A stretch of 64,000 bases of DNA from Planctomycetota bacterium (lineage in GTDB: Bacteria; Planctomycetota; UBA8742; UBA2392): positions 372,001 to 436,000 of the forward strand of contig JADKGX010000002.1 of assembly GCA_016722065.1 (NCBI GenBank), read 5' to 3'. The position numbers and the translations under genes were made by a program. Numbering within the stretch: position 1 is the first letter of the stretch; each line of letters begins with the position of its first letter. The notes under the pieces are model-generated. The model searched no databases. It worked only from the letters and a program-made list of their open reading frames with translations, and had not been told where the DNA came from. Shown here piece by piece: positions 54,766 through 61,906 of this stretch.

Positions 54766-55112
54766 GCGAAGGGCGCGAAGACCGCGAAGAACTACTTTCG
54801 AAACTCCGAATTCACAACCCGAACCATGCCGCGATTCTTCAGCACCGGAACGTTGAAATTGATCAGCTGTCCAAGCGGTCCTCACCAACCACCTGATCCT
54901 TGTAGACGATTGCGTTGCGAGACTCGCGCTGGTACGGAGTGTTCCGGTCATCCATCTGGATGGCCTGCGCACTGCCGTAAGACGCTCCTGGGTGGCCCGT
55001 CCGCATATGTTTGTTCACCTCGATTGCCGCGCCAATTCCCTCATGGGCCAAGCGCTCAATCTCCTCGTCAAACCCGTCCATGACTCTCCTTCGCGCTCTT
55101 CGCACTCTTCGC
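54766..55112. mobile_element. Nonamer-armed cassette carrying a decayed GxxExxY gene
   Basis: The left arm has three 9-nt units beginning GCGAAG (54766, 54775, 54784). The right arm has three CTTCGC units at the same 9-nt period (55089, 55098, 55107). The arms are thus inverted. They enclose 54793-55088, filled by a GxxExxY relic. The cassette lies between pccA and the biotin-carrier gene, ending 10 bp from the pccA stop. Confidence 0.75.
54792..55081 (-). pseudogene. GxxExxY family relic, frameshifted and internally deleted
   Basis: The first part (MDGFDEEIERLAHEGIGAAIEVNKHM, then IVYKDQVVGEDRLD) matches the N-terminal half of GxxExxY proteins, a PD-(D/E)XK-like family of unknown role. The family-defining motif reads GHPGASY, so its Glu is Gly (one base change). 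After RLDS the frame stops. In another frame LINFNVPVLKNRG and VNSEFRK follow, which is the family C-terminus. About 45 codons between the two parts, where VELK would lie, are missing. The start has AAGGAG supplied by the edge of the repeat arm. Confidence 0.78.
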
Positions 55113-55121
55113 GTCACGCCT

Positions 55122-56615
55122 TTACCGTAGTCGCGGCAAGGAGCTCGAACTCCATGGGTCAAAGTGTGATTCCCCCGCGCGACTTTGGGCCTGCCGGACT
55201 TTCTGGAGGTGGCGGTACTCCAGCAATGCGGCCAGAACGGCGGCTTCGGCTGCGTTCGCACGCTGGGTCAACTCTGGTGCGTGCTCTTCTACCCAGCGGA
55301 TATTGAACTTGCCGGCGCGTACATCGGGATGTTGCAGCATCGCGATGTGAAACGGAATGGTCGTAGCCACACCCACCACCATGAACCTGCGCAGTGCTTC
55401 TATGGCACGGTCTGCGGCCTGCAGTCGGTCCGGTGCGTGCACGATCAGCTTGGCCATCAGGCTGTCATAGTACTGCGTCACGCTGTCGCCCATGGCATAG
55501 CCTGCATCTACGCGAATGCCTTCGCCCCGCGGAGGCTCAAACGCCTCTATGTAACCAAGGCTTGGCATGAAGCCCGCAAACGGGTCTTCACTGTTAATGC
55601 GCAGCTCAATCGAGTGGCCGGTCTGGCGAAGGTCTTGCTGATTCAGCGTCAGCTTCTCTCCGCTGGCAATGCGCAGTTGCCACTCCACGATATCCTCGCC
55701 GGTGACTTGCTCCGTGACCGGGTGCTCGACTTGCAGGCGGGTGTTTACCTCGCAGAAGTACCAGGTTCCGGCCTTGGCATCGAACAGGAATTCGCAGGTT
55801 CCGGCGTTGCTGTAACCCGCAGTCTTGGCAATGCTCACGGCGTCGGCGCAGATCTTTTGCCGTTGCTCGGGCGTCAGGCTTGGGCTGGGTGATTCCTCAA
55901 GCAGTTTCTGGTGCCGACGTTGCAGGCTGCACTCGCGTTCAAACAGGTGCAGAACCGTGCCGTGCTTGTCGGCAAGAATCTGCACTTCCACGTGCCTTGG
56001 GCCTTCCAGAAATTTCTCTACCAACAGCGCATCGTCGCCAAAGCTGGCCTTGGCTTCGCGCGCGGCCTTGGGCAGCAGTTCGGCAAGTTCCTCGGCCGCC
56101 GTTACTTTGTGCATGCCTTTGCCACCGCCGCCGGCAGCAGGCTTGATGATGACCGGAAAGCCGATCTTTTTGATGTCTGCCACGGTCGCTGCATCGGCCA
56201 CGCCACTGCATTGCATCCAGGGCGTTACGGGCACACCGGCCTTTTCTGCCACGGCCTTGGCGTGGCGCTTGTCGCCAAGGCGGTCGATTGCGCCGCTGTC
56301 CGGCCCGATGAACGTGATGCCGCGGTCTTCACATAGCCTGGCAAAGGCGGCGTTTTCACTGAGGAAGCCATATCCCGGGTGAATCGCATCGCAGCCATGC
56401 AGCAACGCCAAGTCTACTACGCGCTGCATGTGCAGGTAGCTCTCGGCGGCCGGGGAGGGCCCAAGGTAGTGGCTTTCGTCGGCGGCGCGCACAAAGGGCA
56501 GGTGGGCGTCTGCGTCGCTGTAAACAGCAACGCTGGTAATGCCCAGCTTGCGGCAGGCGGCAATGACGCGCAGTGCGATTTCTGCGCGATTGGCAACAAG
56601 TACCTTCTTGAGCAT
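55122..56615 (-). CDS. pccA: Propionyl-CoA carboxylase biotin carboxylase subunit
   Basis: An ATP-grasp biotin carboxylase of 497 residues. Motifs are VLVANRAEIALRV, PAAGGGGKGMHKV, ERECSLQRRHQKLLEE and CEVNTRLQVEHPVTE. It is longer than accC and lacks a carrier domain, which is the separate gene downstream. Placement with mutase and epimerase genes assigns it to propionyl-CoA. Its last residues (HFDPWSSSSLPRLR) are not family-like and abut the repeat cassette, so the original C-terminus may have been altered by the insertion. Confidence 0.88.
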   Translation of the reverse strand: MLKKVLVANRAEIALRVIAACRKLGITSVAVYSDADAHLPFVRAADESHYLGPSPAAESYLHMQRVVDLALLHGCDAIHPGYGFLSENAAFARLCEDRGITFIGPDSGAIDRLGDKRHAKAVAEKAGVPVTPWMQCSGVADAATVADIKKIGFPVIIKPAAGGGGKGMHKVTAAEELAELLPKAAREAKASFGDDALLVEKFLEGPRHVEVQILADKHGTVLHLFERECSLQRRHQKLLEESPSPSLTPEQRQKICADAVSIAKTAGYSNAGTCEFLFDAKAGTWYFCEVNTRLQVEHPVTEQVTGEDIVEWQLRIASGEKLTLNQQDLRQTGHSIELRINSEDPFAGFMPSLGYIEAFEPPRGEGIRVDAGYAMGDSVTQYYDSLMAKLIVHAPDRLQAADRAIEALRRFMVVGVATTIPFHIAMLQHPDVRAGKFNIRWVEEHAPELTQRANAAEAAVLAALLEYRHLQKVRQAQSRAGESHFDPWSSSSLPRLR

Positions 56616-56647
56616 GAGCGGGACTTTATGGGCGCGCGGGCGAAATG

Positions 56648-56677
56648 CAAAGGGCGCACCGCAAGGCGCGCCCTTTG
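56648..56677 (-). terminator. Terminator-like hairpin after the lipoprotein gene
   Basis: CAAAGGGCGC and GCGCCCTTTG pair as a perfect 10-bp stem around a 10-nt loop, 19 bp past the stop of the lipoprotein gene and before pccA. In the minus direction the stem is followed by CATTTCG, a weak T tail. Confidence 0.6.
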
Positions 56678-56696
56678 TGAAGGATTCTGGCAAAAA

Positions 56697-57290
56697 CTAG
56701 TCGTCCTTGGGCTTCTTGGGCGGTTCCTTGGACATGGTCACTTCCACGCTGGTCAGGTACCACAGGCTGTTGATGCGCTTGCACTTGACCTCAATCATAT
56801 CCTGAAAGCCGTTCATGTAGTGAACGGTGGCCGTGCCCTGGCCCTCTTCCACCAGCTTGACCTGCTTGCCGATATAGGCCCACTTCATTTCGCCCAGGCG
56901 CTTGTCGACGTCTTCGTTGGCGTACAGCTTGTACAGGTCCATTTCGAGACCCATCTTCTTGCCGTACGACATTTCCTTCCACTTGTCTTCGCCGTCGATG
57001 CCGGACTTGGACTTGGGGTCCATGCCGCCGTCGCCCTCAAGGCGCTTCTTGTAGTCCTTCCAGCGCTCGTAACCTTCCTTGATGCGCCAGTCGCGCAGTT
57101 CCTTCACCGCGCTCATGTCCATGTCCTGTTCCATCAGGGAATCGAGCGTGTCGAATTCCTTGGCCAGGATCTTCTTGAGTGCCGCGTCCCCGATTTCCTT
57201 GGGGTCGGCTGCGCCGCCGCTTCCGCCGCCACAGCTTGAGAGAATAACCAGCAGCACCATCAGAGGCGCTGCCTTAAGGAGGTTCTTCAC
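56697..57290 (-). CDS. Lipoprotein, function unknown
   Basis: A signal with lipobox ILSSC and a GGGSGG spacer precedes a ~160-residue mature domain rich in Lys/Asp/Glu. It has two trailing beta strands (VKLVEEGQGTATVHYM, IEVKCKRINSLWYLTSVEV), recalling DUF4878-like or NTF2-like small domains. The GTG at 57290 was chosen for its AAAGGCGG SD; ATG 57323 would give 11 more residues. Confidence 0.65.
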   Translation of the reverse strand: MKNLLKAAPLMVLLVILSSCGGGSGGAADPKEIGDAALKKILAKEFDTLDSLMEQDMDMSAVKELRDWRIKEGYERWKDYKKRLEGDGGMDPKSKSGIDGEDKWKEMSYGKKMGLEMDLYKLYANEDVDKRLGEMKWAYIGKQVKLVEEGQGTATVHYMNGFQDMIEVKCKRINSLWYLTSVEVTMSKEPPKKPKDD

Positions 57291-57343
57291 TTTTCCCGCC
57301 TTTCCGTTTGTCCGAAAACCCATTCGTGAGCGATTTAGTTAGT

Positions 57344-57961
57344 TCAATCCCCTTGTGCTTCCCGTTCCCGGGTCGCTTCAAGGGCGCGCAGGATGCTAGC
57401 TGGAAGGTCAAATTTCCAGTCCCCACCTGATTTCTTCCAACTGTAACGGTCGGGCTGGCCGTCTTTCAGCACTACTGTCGCGGTTTCTCCCTGCACCGAA
57501 ATCTCGACAATATTGGCCTTTGCGAACAATGCAGCGTTATTGGCGGCGCGAATTGGTGTCATATCGGGGGTGACTCGCCACCGATAGTAGTCCTTGCCCG
57601 TCATTTTTTCGGGTTCTGGCGGCAACTCCTTCAACGCCTTTTCGATGCGCGCGCGTTCGTCGGCGGGTGTCCGGGCATCAGGTCCAATGCCGGCCTTCAA
57701 TTGCCGAACTGTTTCCTGGATGCCCCGGTGGCCTTTGAGTTCTCGCTCATAGACCTCCTGCGCGTCGGGGGTAAGCATGTCCCACATGGCGTCGATATCG
57801 CGGTTGCTGACGGACTTGGACCAGGCTTGCATGGCGTTGTAGACGCTTTTTTGCTCGGCGTTCCAGTTGTCGCCGGGGCCTGGCGTGCAACCCTGCATCA
57901 GCCCGCACAACAGCAGGGCGACAACGCACGCACTATGGGCCGGGTAACTGGCAAACCGCAT
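57344..57961 (-). CDS. Lipoprotein with NTF2-like domain, function unknown
   Basis: The signal ends in GLMQGC. The mature part begins with NAMQAWSKSVSNRDIDAMWDMLTPDAQ, typical of NTF2-like/DUF4878 folds, and ends VVLKDGQPDRYSWKKSGGDWKFDLP. GGAG lies before the ATG. Its closeness in length, type and location to the next lipoprotein gene suggests a related pair. Confidence 0.68.
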   Translation of the reverse strand: MRFASYPAHSACVVALLLCGLMQGCTPGPGDNWNAEQKSVYNAMQAWSKSVSNRDIDAMWDMLTPDAQEVYERELKGHRGIQETVRQLKAGIGPDARTPADERARIEKALKELPPEPEKMTGKDYYRWRVTPDMTPIRAANNAALFAKANIVEISVQGETATVVLKDGQPDRYSWKKSGGDWKFDLPASILRALEATREREAQGD

Positions 57962-58044
57962 GTTGAGGATTCTCCGGGCCTGACGCACCGCATGCATGGC
58001 GCCGACAGTTTGAGTTGCCAGTCAACGGCCTGCAAGCGCCGCCA

Positions 58045-59661
58045 TCACAGGGGAATGTTTCCGTGTTTGCGCGGCGGGTTGGTGTCGCGCTTGTGGCGGG
58101 TTACTTCCAGTGCGCGGATCAGCCGCTTGCGCGTTTCGCGCGGGCGAATCACGGCATCCACATACCCGCGTGCGGCTGCGTCGTAGGGGTTGCTGAAGCG
58201 ATCGCGGTACTCAGAAACCAGGCGCTTGCGGGTTTCACCGTTGTCGTTGGCCGCGGCAATTTCCTTGCCGTACAGGATGCTGACTGCACCCTCGGCACCC
58301 ATCACCGCAATCTCGGCCGTTGGCCAGGCCAGGTTAACGTCGCTTCGAATGTGCTTGCTGCTCATGACGCAATAGGCGCCGCCATAGGCCTTGCGGGTGA
58401 TCACGCAGAGCTTTGGCACGGTGGCTTCGCAGTAGGCGTACAGCAGCTTGGCGCCATGTTTGATAATGCCGCCGTGTTCCTGGTTCACGCCGGGCAAGAA
58501 GCCGGGCACGTCCTCAAAGGTGACCAACGGGATATTGAACGCATCGCAAAAGCGCACAAACCGCGCGCCCTTGAGGCTGCTGTTGATGTCCAGGCAACCA
58601 GCCAGTACCGCGGGCTGCTGGGCGACAATGCCGACGCTGTGGCCGCCCAGGCGTGCGAAGCCAACAATCAGGTTCTGGGCGAAGTTCTTATGGACTTCAA
58701 AAAAGTCGCCGTCGTCAACGATGGTCTCGATTACATCGAGCATGTTGTACGGCTTCTCGGGGTGGTCGGGGATGATGCGATCGAGCCGTTCGTCTTCGCG
58801 GTTGGGATCGTCGTCAGGCTCAATGAACGGCGGAGGTTCAAGGTTGTTCTGCGGCAGAAAGCTGAGCAGCTTCTTGATCGCGGCGATGCTTTCTGGTTCC
58901 GAATCATGCGTGAAGTGGCTGACACCACTGACTTCGCCGTGCACGCCGGCGCCGCCCAGGCCGTCCATGCTGATTTCTTCGTGGGTGACCGATTTGATCA
59001 CCTGCGGGCCCGTCACGAACATGTGGCTGGAACCCTCGACCATGAAGACAAAGTCTGTGATCGCGGGCGAATAGACTGCGCCGCCGGCACAGGGGCCCAT
59101 GATGGCGCTGATCTGCGGAATCACGCCGCTGGAAAGCGTGTTGCGCAAGAAGATGTCGGCATAGGCGCCAAGGCTGGCAACGCCTTCCTGGATGCGCGCC
59201 CCGCCACTGTCATTGAAGCCGATGATCGGGCAGCCGTTCTTGGCCGCCTGGTCCATGATCTTGACGATTTTCTGGCCGTAGCGTTCGCCCAGCGAGCCGC
59301 CGAACACCGTGAAATCCTGCGCGAACACATAGACTGGGCGGCCATATACGCGGCCAACGCCGGTAACCACGCCGTCGCCCAGGTGCTTCTTGGCCTGCAA
59401 GCCGTATTCATGCACGTTGTGCTGCACAAAGGCATCGATTTCGTCAAAGCTGCCTTCATCGCAAAGCAAGTCAATGCGCTCACGCGCCGTCAGTTTGCCG
59501 GATTGATGCTGTTTTGCGATGCGATCTTCACCGCCGCCCTGTTGGGCTTGTTCGGTCATGTTGTCGAGTTTTTCAAGCGCCTCGCGCTGCGAAAGCACGC
59601 CCTCGGGCAGGTCAGGCCGGATGCGGGAGGTCTTGCGCTTGGTGACTTTGGCTTCGCTCAT
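58045..59661 (-). CDS. pccB: Propionyl-CoA carboxylase carboxyltransferase (beta) subunit
   Basis: A 538-residue crotonase-fold carboxyltransferase. Motifs are GKLTARERIDLLCDEGSF, DFTVFGGSLGE, NDSGGARIQEGV, GPCAGGAVYSPA, and in the second half GFLPGVNQEHGGIIKHGAKLL and the terminal PPRKHGNIPL. It transfers carboxyl from biotin to propionyl-CoA. Its start codon is 12 bp from one arm of the S23 cassette, and no ordinary SD is seen. It is separated from pccA by two lipoprotein genes. Confidence 0.94.
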   Translation of the reverse strand: MSEAKVTKRKTSRIRPDLPEGVLSQREALEKLDNMTEQAQQGGGEDRIAKQHQSGKLTARERIDLLCDEGSFDEIDAFVQHNVHEYGLQAKKHLGDGVVTGVGRVYGRPVYVFAQDFTVFGGSLGERYGQKIVKIMDQAAKNGCPIIGFNDSGGARIQEGVASLGAYADIFLRNTLSSGVIPQISAIMGPCAGGAVYSPAITDFVFMVEGSSHMFVTGPQVIKSVTHEEISMDGLGGAGVHGEVSGVSHFTHDSEPESIAAIKKLLSFLPQNNLEPPPFIEPDDDPNREDERLDRIIPDHPEKPYNMLDVIETIVDDGDFFEVHKNFAQNLIVGFARLGGHSVGIVAQQPAVLAGCLDINSSLKGARFVRFCDAFNIPLVTFEDVPGFLPGVNQEHGGIIKHGAKLLYAYCEATVPKLCVITRKAYGGAYCVMSSKHIRSDVNLAWPTAEIAVMGAEGAVSILYGKEIAAANDNGETRKRLVSEYRDRFSNPYDAAARGYVDAVIRPRETRKRLIRALEVTRHKRDTNPPRKHGNIPL

Positions 59662-59673
59662 GGGGTGGTCGCG

Positions 59674-60111
59674 GGTTCAGGTGCGGGTTCGGGTCCAGGA
59701 CTTCTTTGCCTTCTGCCTTGCTGCTATGAGGCCGTTGAGCATACGCCCGATTTCTGCCGTGCGCGCCAATTCTTCCTCAATCGCTGCACTCGGGAGGTAA
59801 CCGAGCCGCGCGGCAACCAAAGTTGCGTTTCAAGTTCTAGTAGAGACCCAAGTGCAACATTCAGACATTGGATGCCCTCGCCGGGAGTCAATCGACCGTT
59901 GCCCTCAGCGATGTTGCTTGGCACCGACACTGCAGCGCGGCGCGCCTGGCTGAGAAGTCCAAACCGTTCATCGGAAGGCCAGACTCGCGTAATCTCGTAG
60001 ATGCGCGTCACGCAATCCATCGCGTTCTGCCAGACTTTCAAGTCGCGATAGGATCCGGTCACAATCTTCTCTCCCGCCAGTGCCTTCTGAACCCGAACCC
60101 GAACCTGAACC
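59674..60111. mobile_element. Hexamer-armed cassette carrying an S23/IVP four-helix-bundle gene
   Basis: Two 25-nt arms are inverted: 59674-59698 and 60087-60111, with 23 of 25 positions matching when one is reversed and complemented. Each arm is made of GGTTCG/GGTTCA-type hexamers. They enclose a single gene and fill the whole fabG-pccB gap, starting 5 bp past the fabG stop and ending 12 bp before the pccB start. A third, solo array of the same type lies at 27337-27368. Confidence 0.8.
59677..60062 (-). pseudogene. Four-helix-bundle protein (S23/IVP, TIGR02436 type), one-base frameshift
   Basis: The opening YRDLKVWQNAMDCVTRIYEIT, LLSQARRAAVSVPSNIAEGNGR and LNVALGSLLELETQL are the signature of TIGR02436, the 23S rRNA intervening-sequence protein family. 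After ETQL the frame goes wrong (WLPRGS). In the next frame the family continues as LVAARLGYL, IEEELARTAEIGRMLNGLIAARQ and stops at 59677, inside the repeat arm. Adding one T to the T-run at 59819-59821 (coding strand) restores a 128-residue protein. The GTG start at 60062 has GGGAGAG upstream. It may be a true mutation or a homopolymer read error. Confidence 0.82.
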
Positions 60112-60115
60112 TGAA

Positions 60116-60865
60116 TCACGCTGTCAGCCCGCCGTCGATGACCAGTACCTGTGCCGTGATGTATGCCCCAGTGTCTGCGGCCAGGAAAACTGCCGCATTG
60201 GCGATGTCTTCGGGTTTGCCGAATCGGCCCAGTTTGATGGCAGCCAATGTGGCTTCTTTGACCTTCGGGTCGAGGTTGGCCGTCATGTCGGTTTCAATGA
60301 ACCCCGGCGCGATCACGTTGGCCGTGACACCGCGCCCGGAAAGTTCCTTGGCGACCGACTTCGTAAACGCGATCAACCCGCCCTTGCTGGCCGCGTAGTT
60401 GGACTGGCCCGCGTTGCCGGAAATGCCGACCACACTGGCAATGTTGATCAAGCGGCCATTCTTGGACTTCATCAAGGGGCGCGAGGCCGCACGCGTTACA
60501 TTGAACGCCCCGCGCATGTTCGTATCCATGACGGCGTTGTAGTCGTCATCACTCAGGCGCATCAGAAGGTTGTCTTTGGTAACCCCGGCATTGTTGACCA
60601 CGATGTCTATGCCGCCCATTTTGTCGGCAAGCGCCTTGACGGCGGCATCGCAGGCCTTGGAGTCGCGCACATCCAGCCCGATCATTTCGATTTCCTGGGT
60701 GCCATAGAGTTCCTGGCAGCGGCGGGAGGTCTCCAGCAGGCGCTCCGGTGCCGTGGCAACCAGCGCCAGTCGCGCACCTTCGCGCGCAAAGGCCTCTGCA
60801 ATCGCGCGTCCAATGCCGCGCGACGCGCCCGTGATCAATGCACTGCGTCCGGTCAGCAAACCCAT
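60116..60865 (-). CDS. fabG: 3-oxoacyl-ACP reductase
   Basis: An NADPH-dependent short-chain dehydrogenase of fatty-acid elongation, 249 residues. TGASRGIG binds the cofactor, NNAGVTKDNLLMR is the typical FabG loop, and the catalytic set is S-Y-K in IASVVGISGNAGQSNYAASKGG. AAGGAG precedes the ATG at 60865. It follows fabD in the plsX-fabH-fabD-fabG run, and the S23 cassette begins 5 bp after its stop. Confidence 0.95.
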   Translation of the reverse strand: MGLLTGRSALITGASRGIGRAIAEAFAREGARLALVATAPERLLETSRRCQELYGTQEIEMIGLDVRDSKACDAAVKALADKMGGIDIVVNNAGVTKDNLLMRLSDDDYNAVMDTNMRGAFNVTRAASRPLMKSKNGRLINIASVVGISGNAGQSNYAASKGGLIAFTKSVAKELSGRGVTANVIAPGFIETDMTANLDPKVKEATLAAIKLGRFGKPEDIANAAVFLAADTGAYITAQVLVIDGGLTA

Positions 60866-60886
60866 GGGCTCTCCTTGGTGTCGCAC

Positions 60887-61822
60887 CTAAAGCGCTGCGG
60901 CGAGTTCTTCGGCTTTGCCGATACTGGTGCGGGTGGCGCTCCGGGCGGTGCGCTTTAGCAGCCCTGCCAGCACGCTGCCGGGCCCGAGCTCAATGAACTC
61001 GTCGTAACCTTGATCCACAAGCTTCTGCATCGATTTGGCCCACAACACCGGCGCCGTAAGCTGTTGCACCAGGTTGGCCTTGAGCATCGCCGGGTCGCGG
61101 TACTCGATTGCGTCCACGTTGGCGATCACGCCCAGCCCGGGTGAAGCGAAGTTGGTGGTTTCAATCTGCGCGGCAAGTTTCTCACGCGCGGGTTCCATCA
61201 GCGGGCTGTGAAACGCGCCCGCAACCGACAGCGCAACGGTCAGCTTTGCCCCTGCGGCCTTGGCCAGTTTCATGGCCTCTTCGACGGCGGGTTTCTCGCC
61301 GCTGATCGCGACCTGTCCCTGTGCGTTGAAGTTTGCAAGCACCACCACGCCCAGGGCTTTCGCAGGCGCAATTGCGGCTGCCAGCGCGTCGTCATCCAGC
61401 CCGACAATGCTGGCCATCGTGCTTGGCTTGAGGTCGCATGCCTGCTGCATAAACTGGCCGCGCGCGCGCACCAGCTTCAGTGCGTCGGACCACCGCAACG
61501 CCCCTGCGGCGGCCAGCGCGGAATACTCACCCAGGCTCAAGCCGGCCGTGACTTCGCCGCGGTCGAGAATTGCGCGGCCTTTTTCGGTGGTCTTCAGAAC
61601 CTCAACGACGGCCCAGGAGTGCGCCAGAATCGCGGGTTGGCTGACATCGGTGCGGTTGAGTTCGCTGTCGGGCCCTTCAAAGCACAGCTTACTGAGCCCA
61701 AAGCCAAGCAGCGCATCGGCCTGTTCAAACACGGCGCGGGCCTGCGGGTATTTTTCGGCGAGGTCCTTGCCCATGCCGACAAACTGGGCGCCCTGACCGG
61801 GAAAGAGGAGTGCGGTTTTCAT
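60887..61822 (-). CDS. fabD: Malonyl-CoA:ACP transacylase
   Basis: It loads malonate onto ACP. The N-terminus ALLFPGQGAQFVGMG, nucleophile in GLSLGEYSAL (GLSLG rather than GHSLG), the arginine in RGQFMQQA and the histidine in AGAFHSPLM are all present. Length (311) is normal. A heptamer-repeat element lies between it and fabH, beginning 3 bp upstream of its ATG. Confidence 0.95.
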   Translation of the reverse strand: MKTALLFPGQGAQFVGMGKDLAEKYPQARAVFEQADALLGFGLSKLCFEGPDSELNRTDVSQPAILAHSWAVVEVLKTTEKGRAILDRGEVTAGLSLGEYSALAAAGALRWSDALKLVRARGQFMQQACDLKPSTMASIVGLDDDALAAAIAPAKALGVVVLANFNAQGQVAISGEKPAVEEAMKLAKAAGAKLTVALSVAGAFHSPLMEPAREKLAAQIETTNFASPGLGVIANVDAIEYRDPAMLKANLVQQLTAPVLWAKSMQKLVDQGYDEFIELGPGSVLAGLLKRTARSATRTSIGKAEELAAAL

Positions 61823-61824
61823 GG

Positions 61825-61898
61825 GTGTCCCGTGTGCCGAGTTGCGCGTGGCGTGTCAACGAACTGGCCCGGGACGCGGCACACCGTTCCCGGCACAG
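61825..61898. repeat. Decayed heptamer arrays in inverted orientation, before fabD
   Basis: Five 7-nt steps run from 61825 to 61859 (GTGTCCC, GTGTGCC, GAGTTGC, GCGTGGC, GTGTCAA). After an 11-bp centre, inverse-type units follow (GGGACGC, GGCACAC, one odd unit, GGCACAG) to 61898. Units match the array before accC. There is no cargo. The element fills the fabH-fabD gap. Confidence 0.65.
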
Positions 61899-61906
61899 GC
61901 GCAGAC

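Noticed and set aside
54863..55261. An intact 132-aa gene in the GxxExxY cassette
   Set aside because: Its first 60 residues are translated pccA antisense and repeat arm; the family-like part begins at 55081 and is broken.
59724..60119. An intact four-helix-bundle gene starting MIQVQVRVRV
   Set aside because: Those first residues are translated repeat arm, the SD-supported start is the GTG at 60062, and the C-terminus is out of frame.
61548..61580. FabD nucleophile motif GLSLG instead of GHSLG as an inactivating change
   Set aside because: GLSLG is found in ordinary FabD proteins of several lineages, and the serine and later histidine are present.
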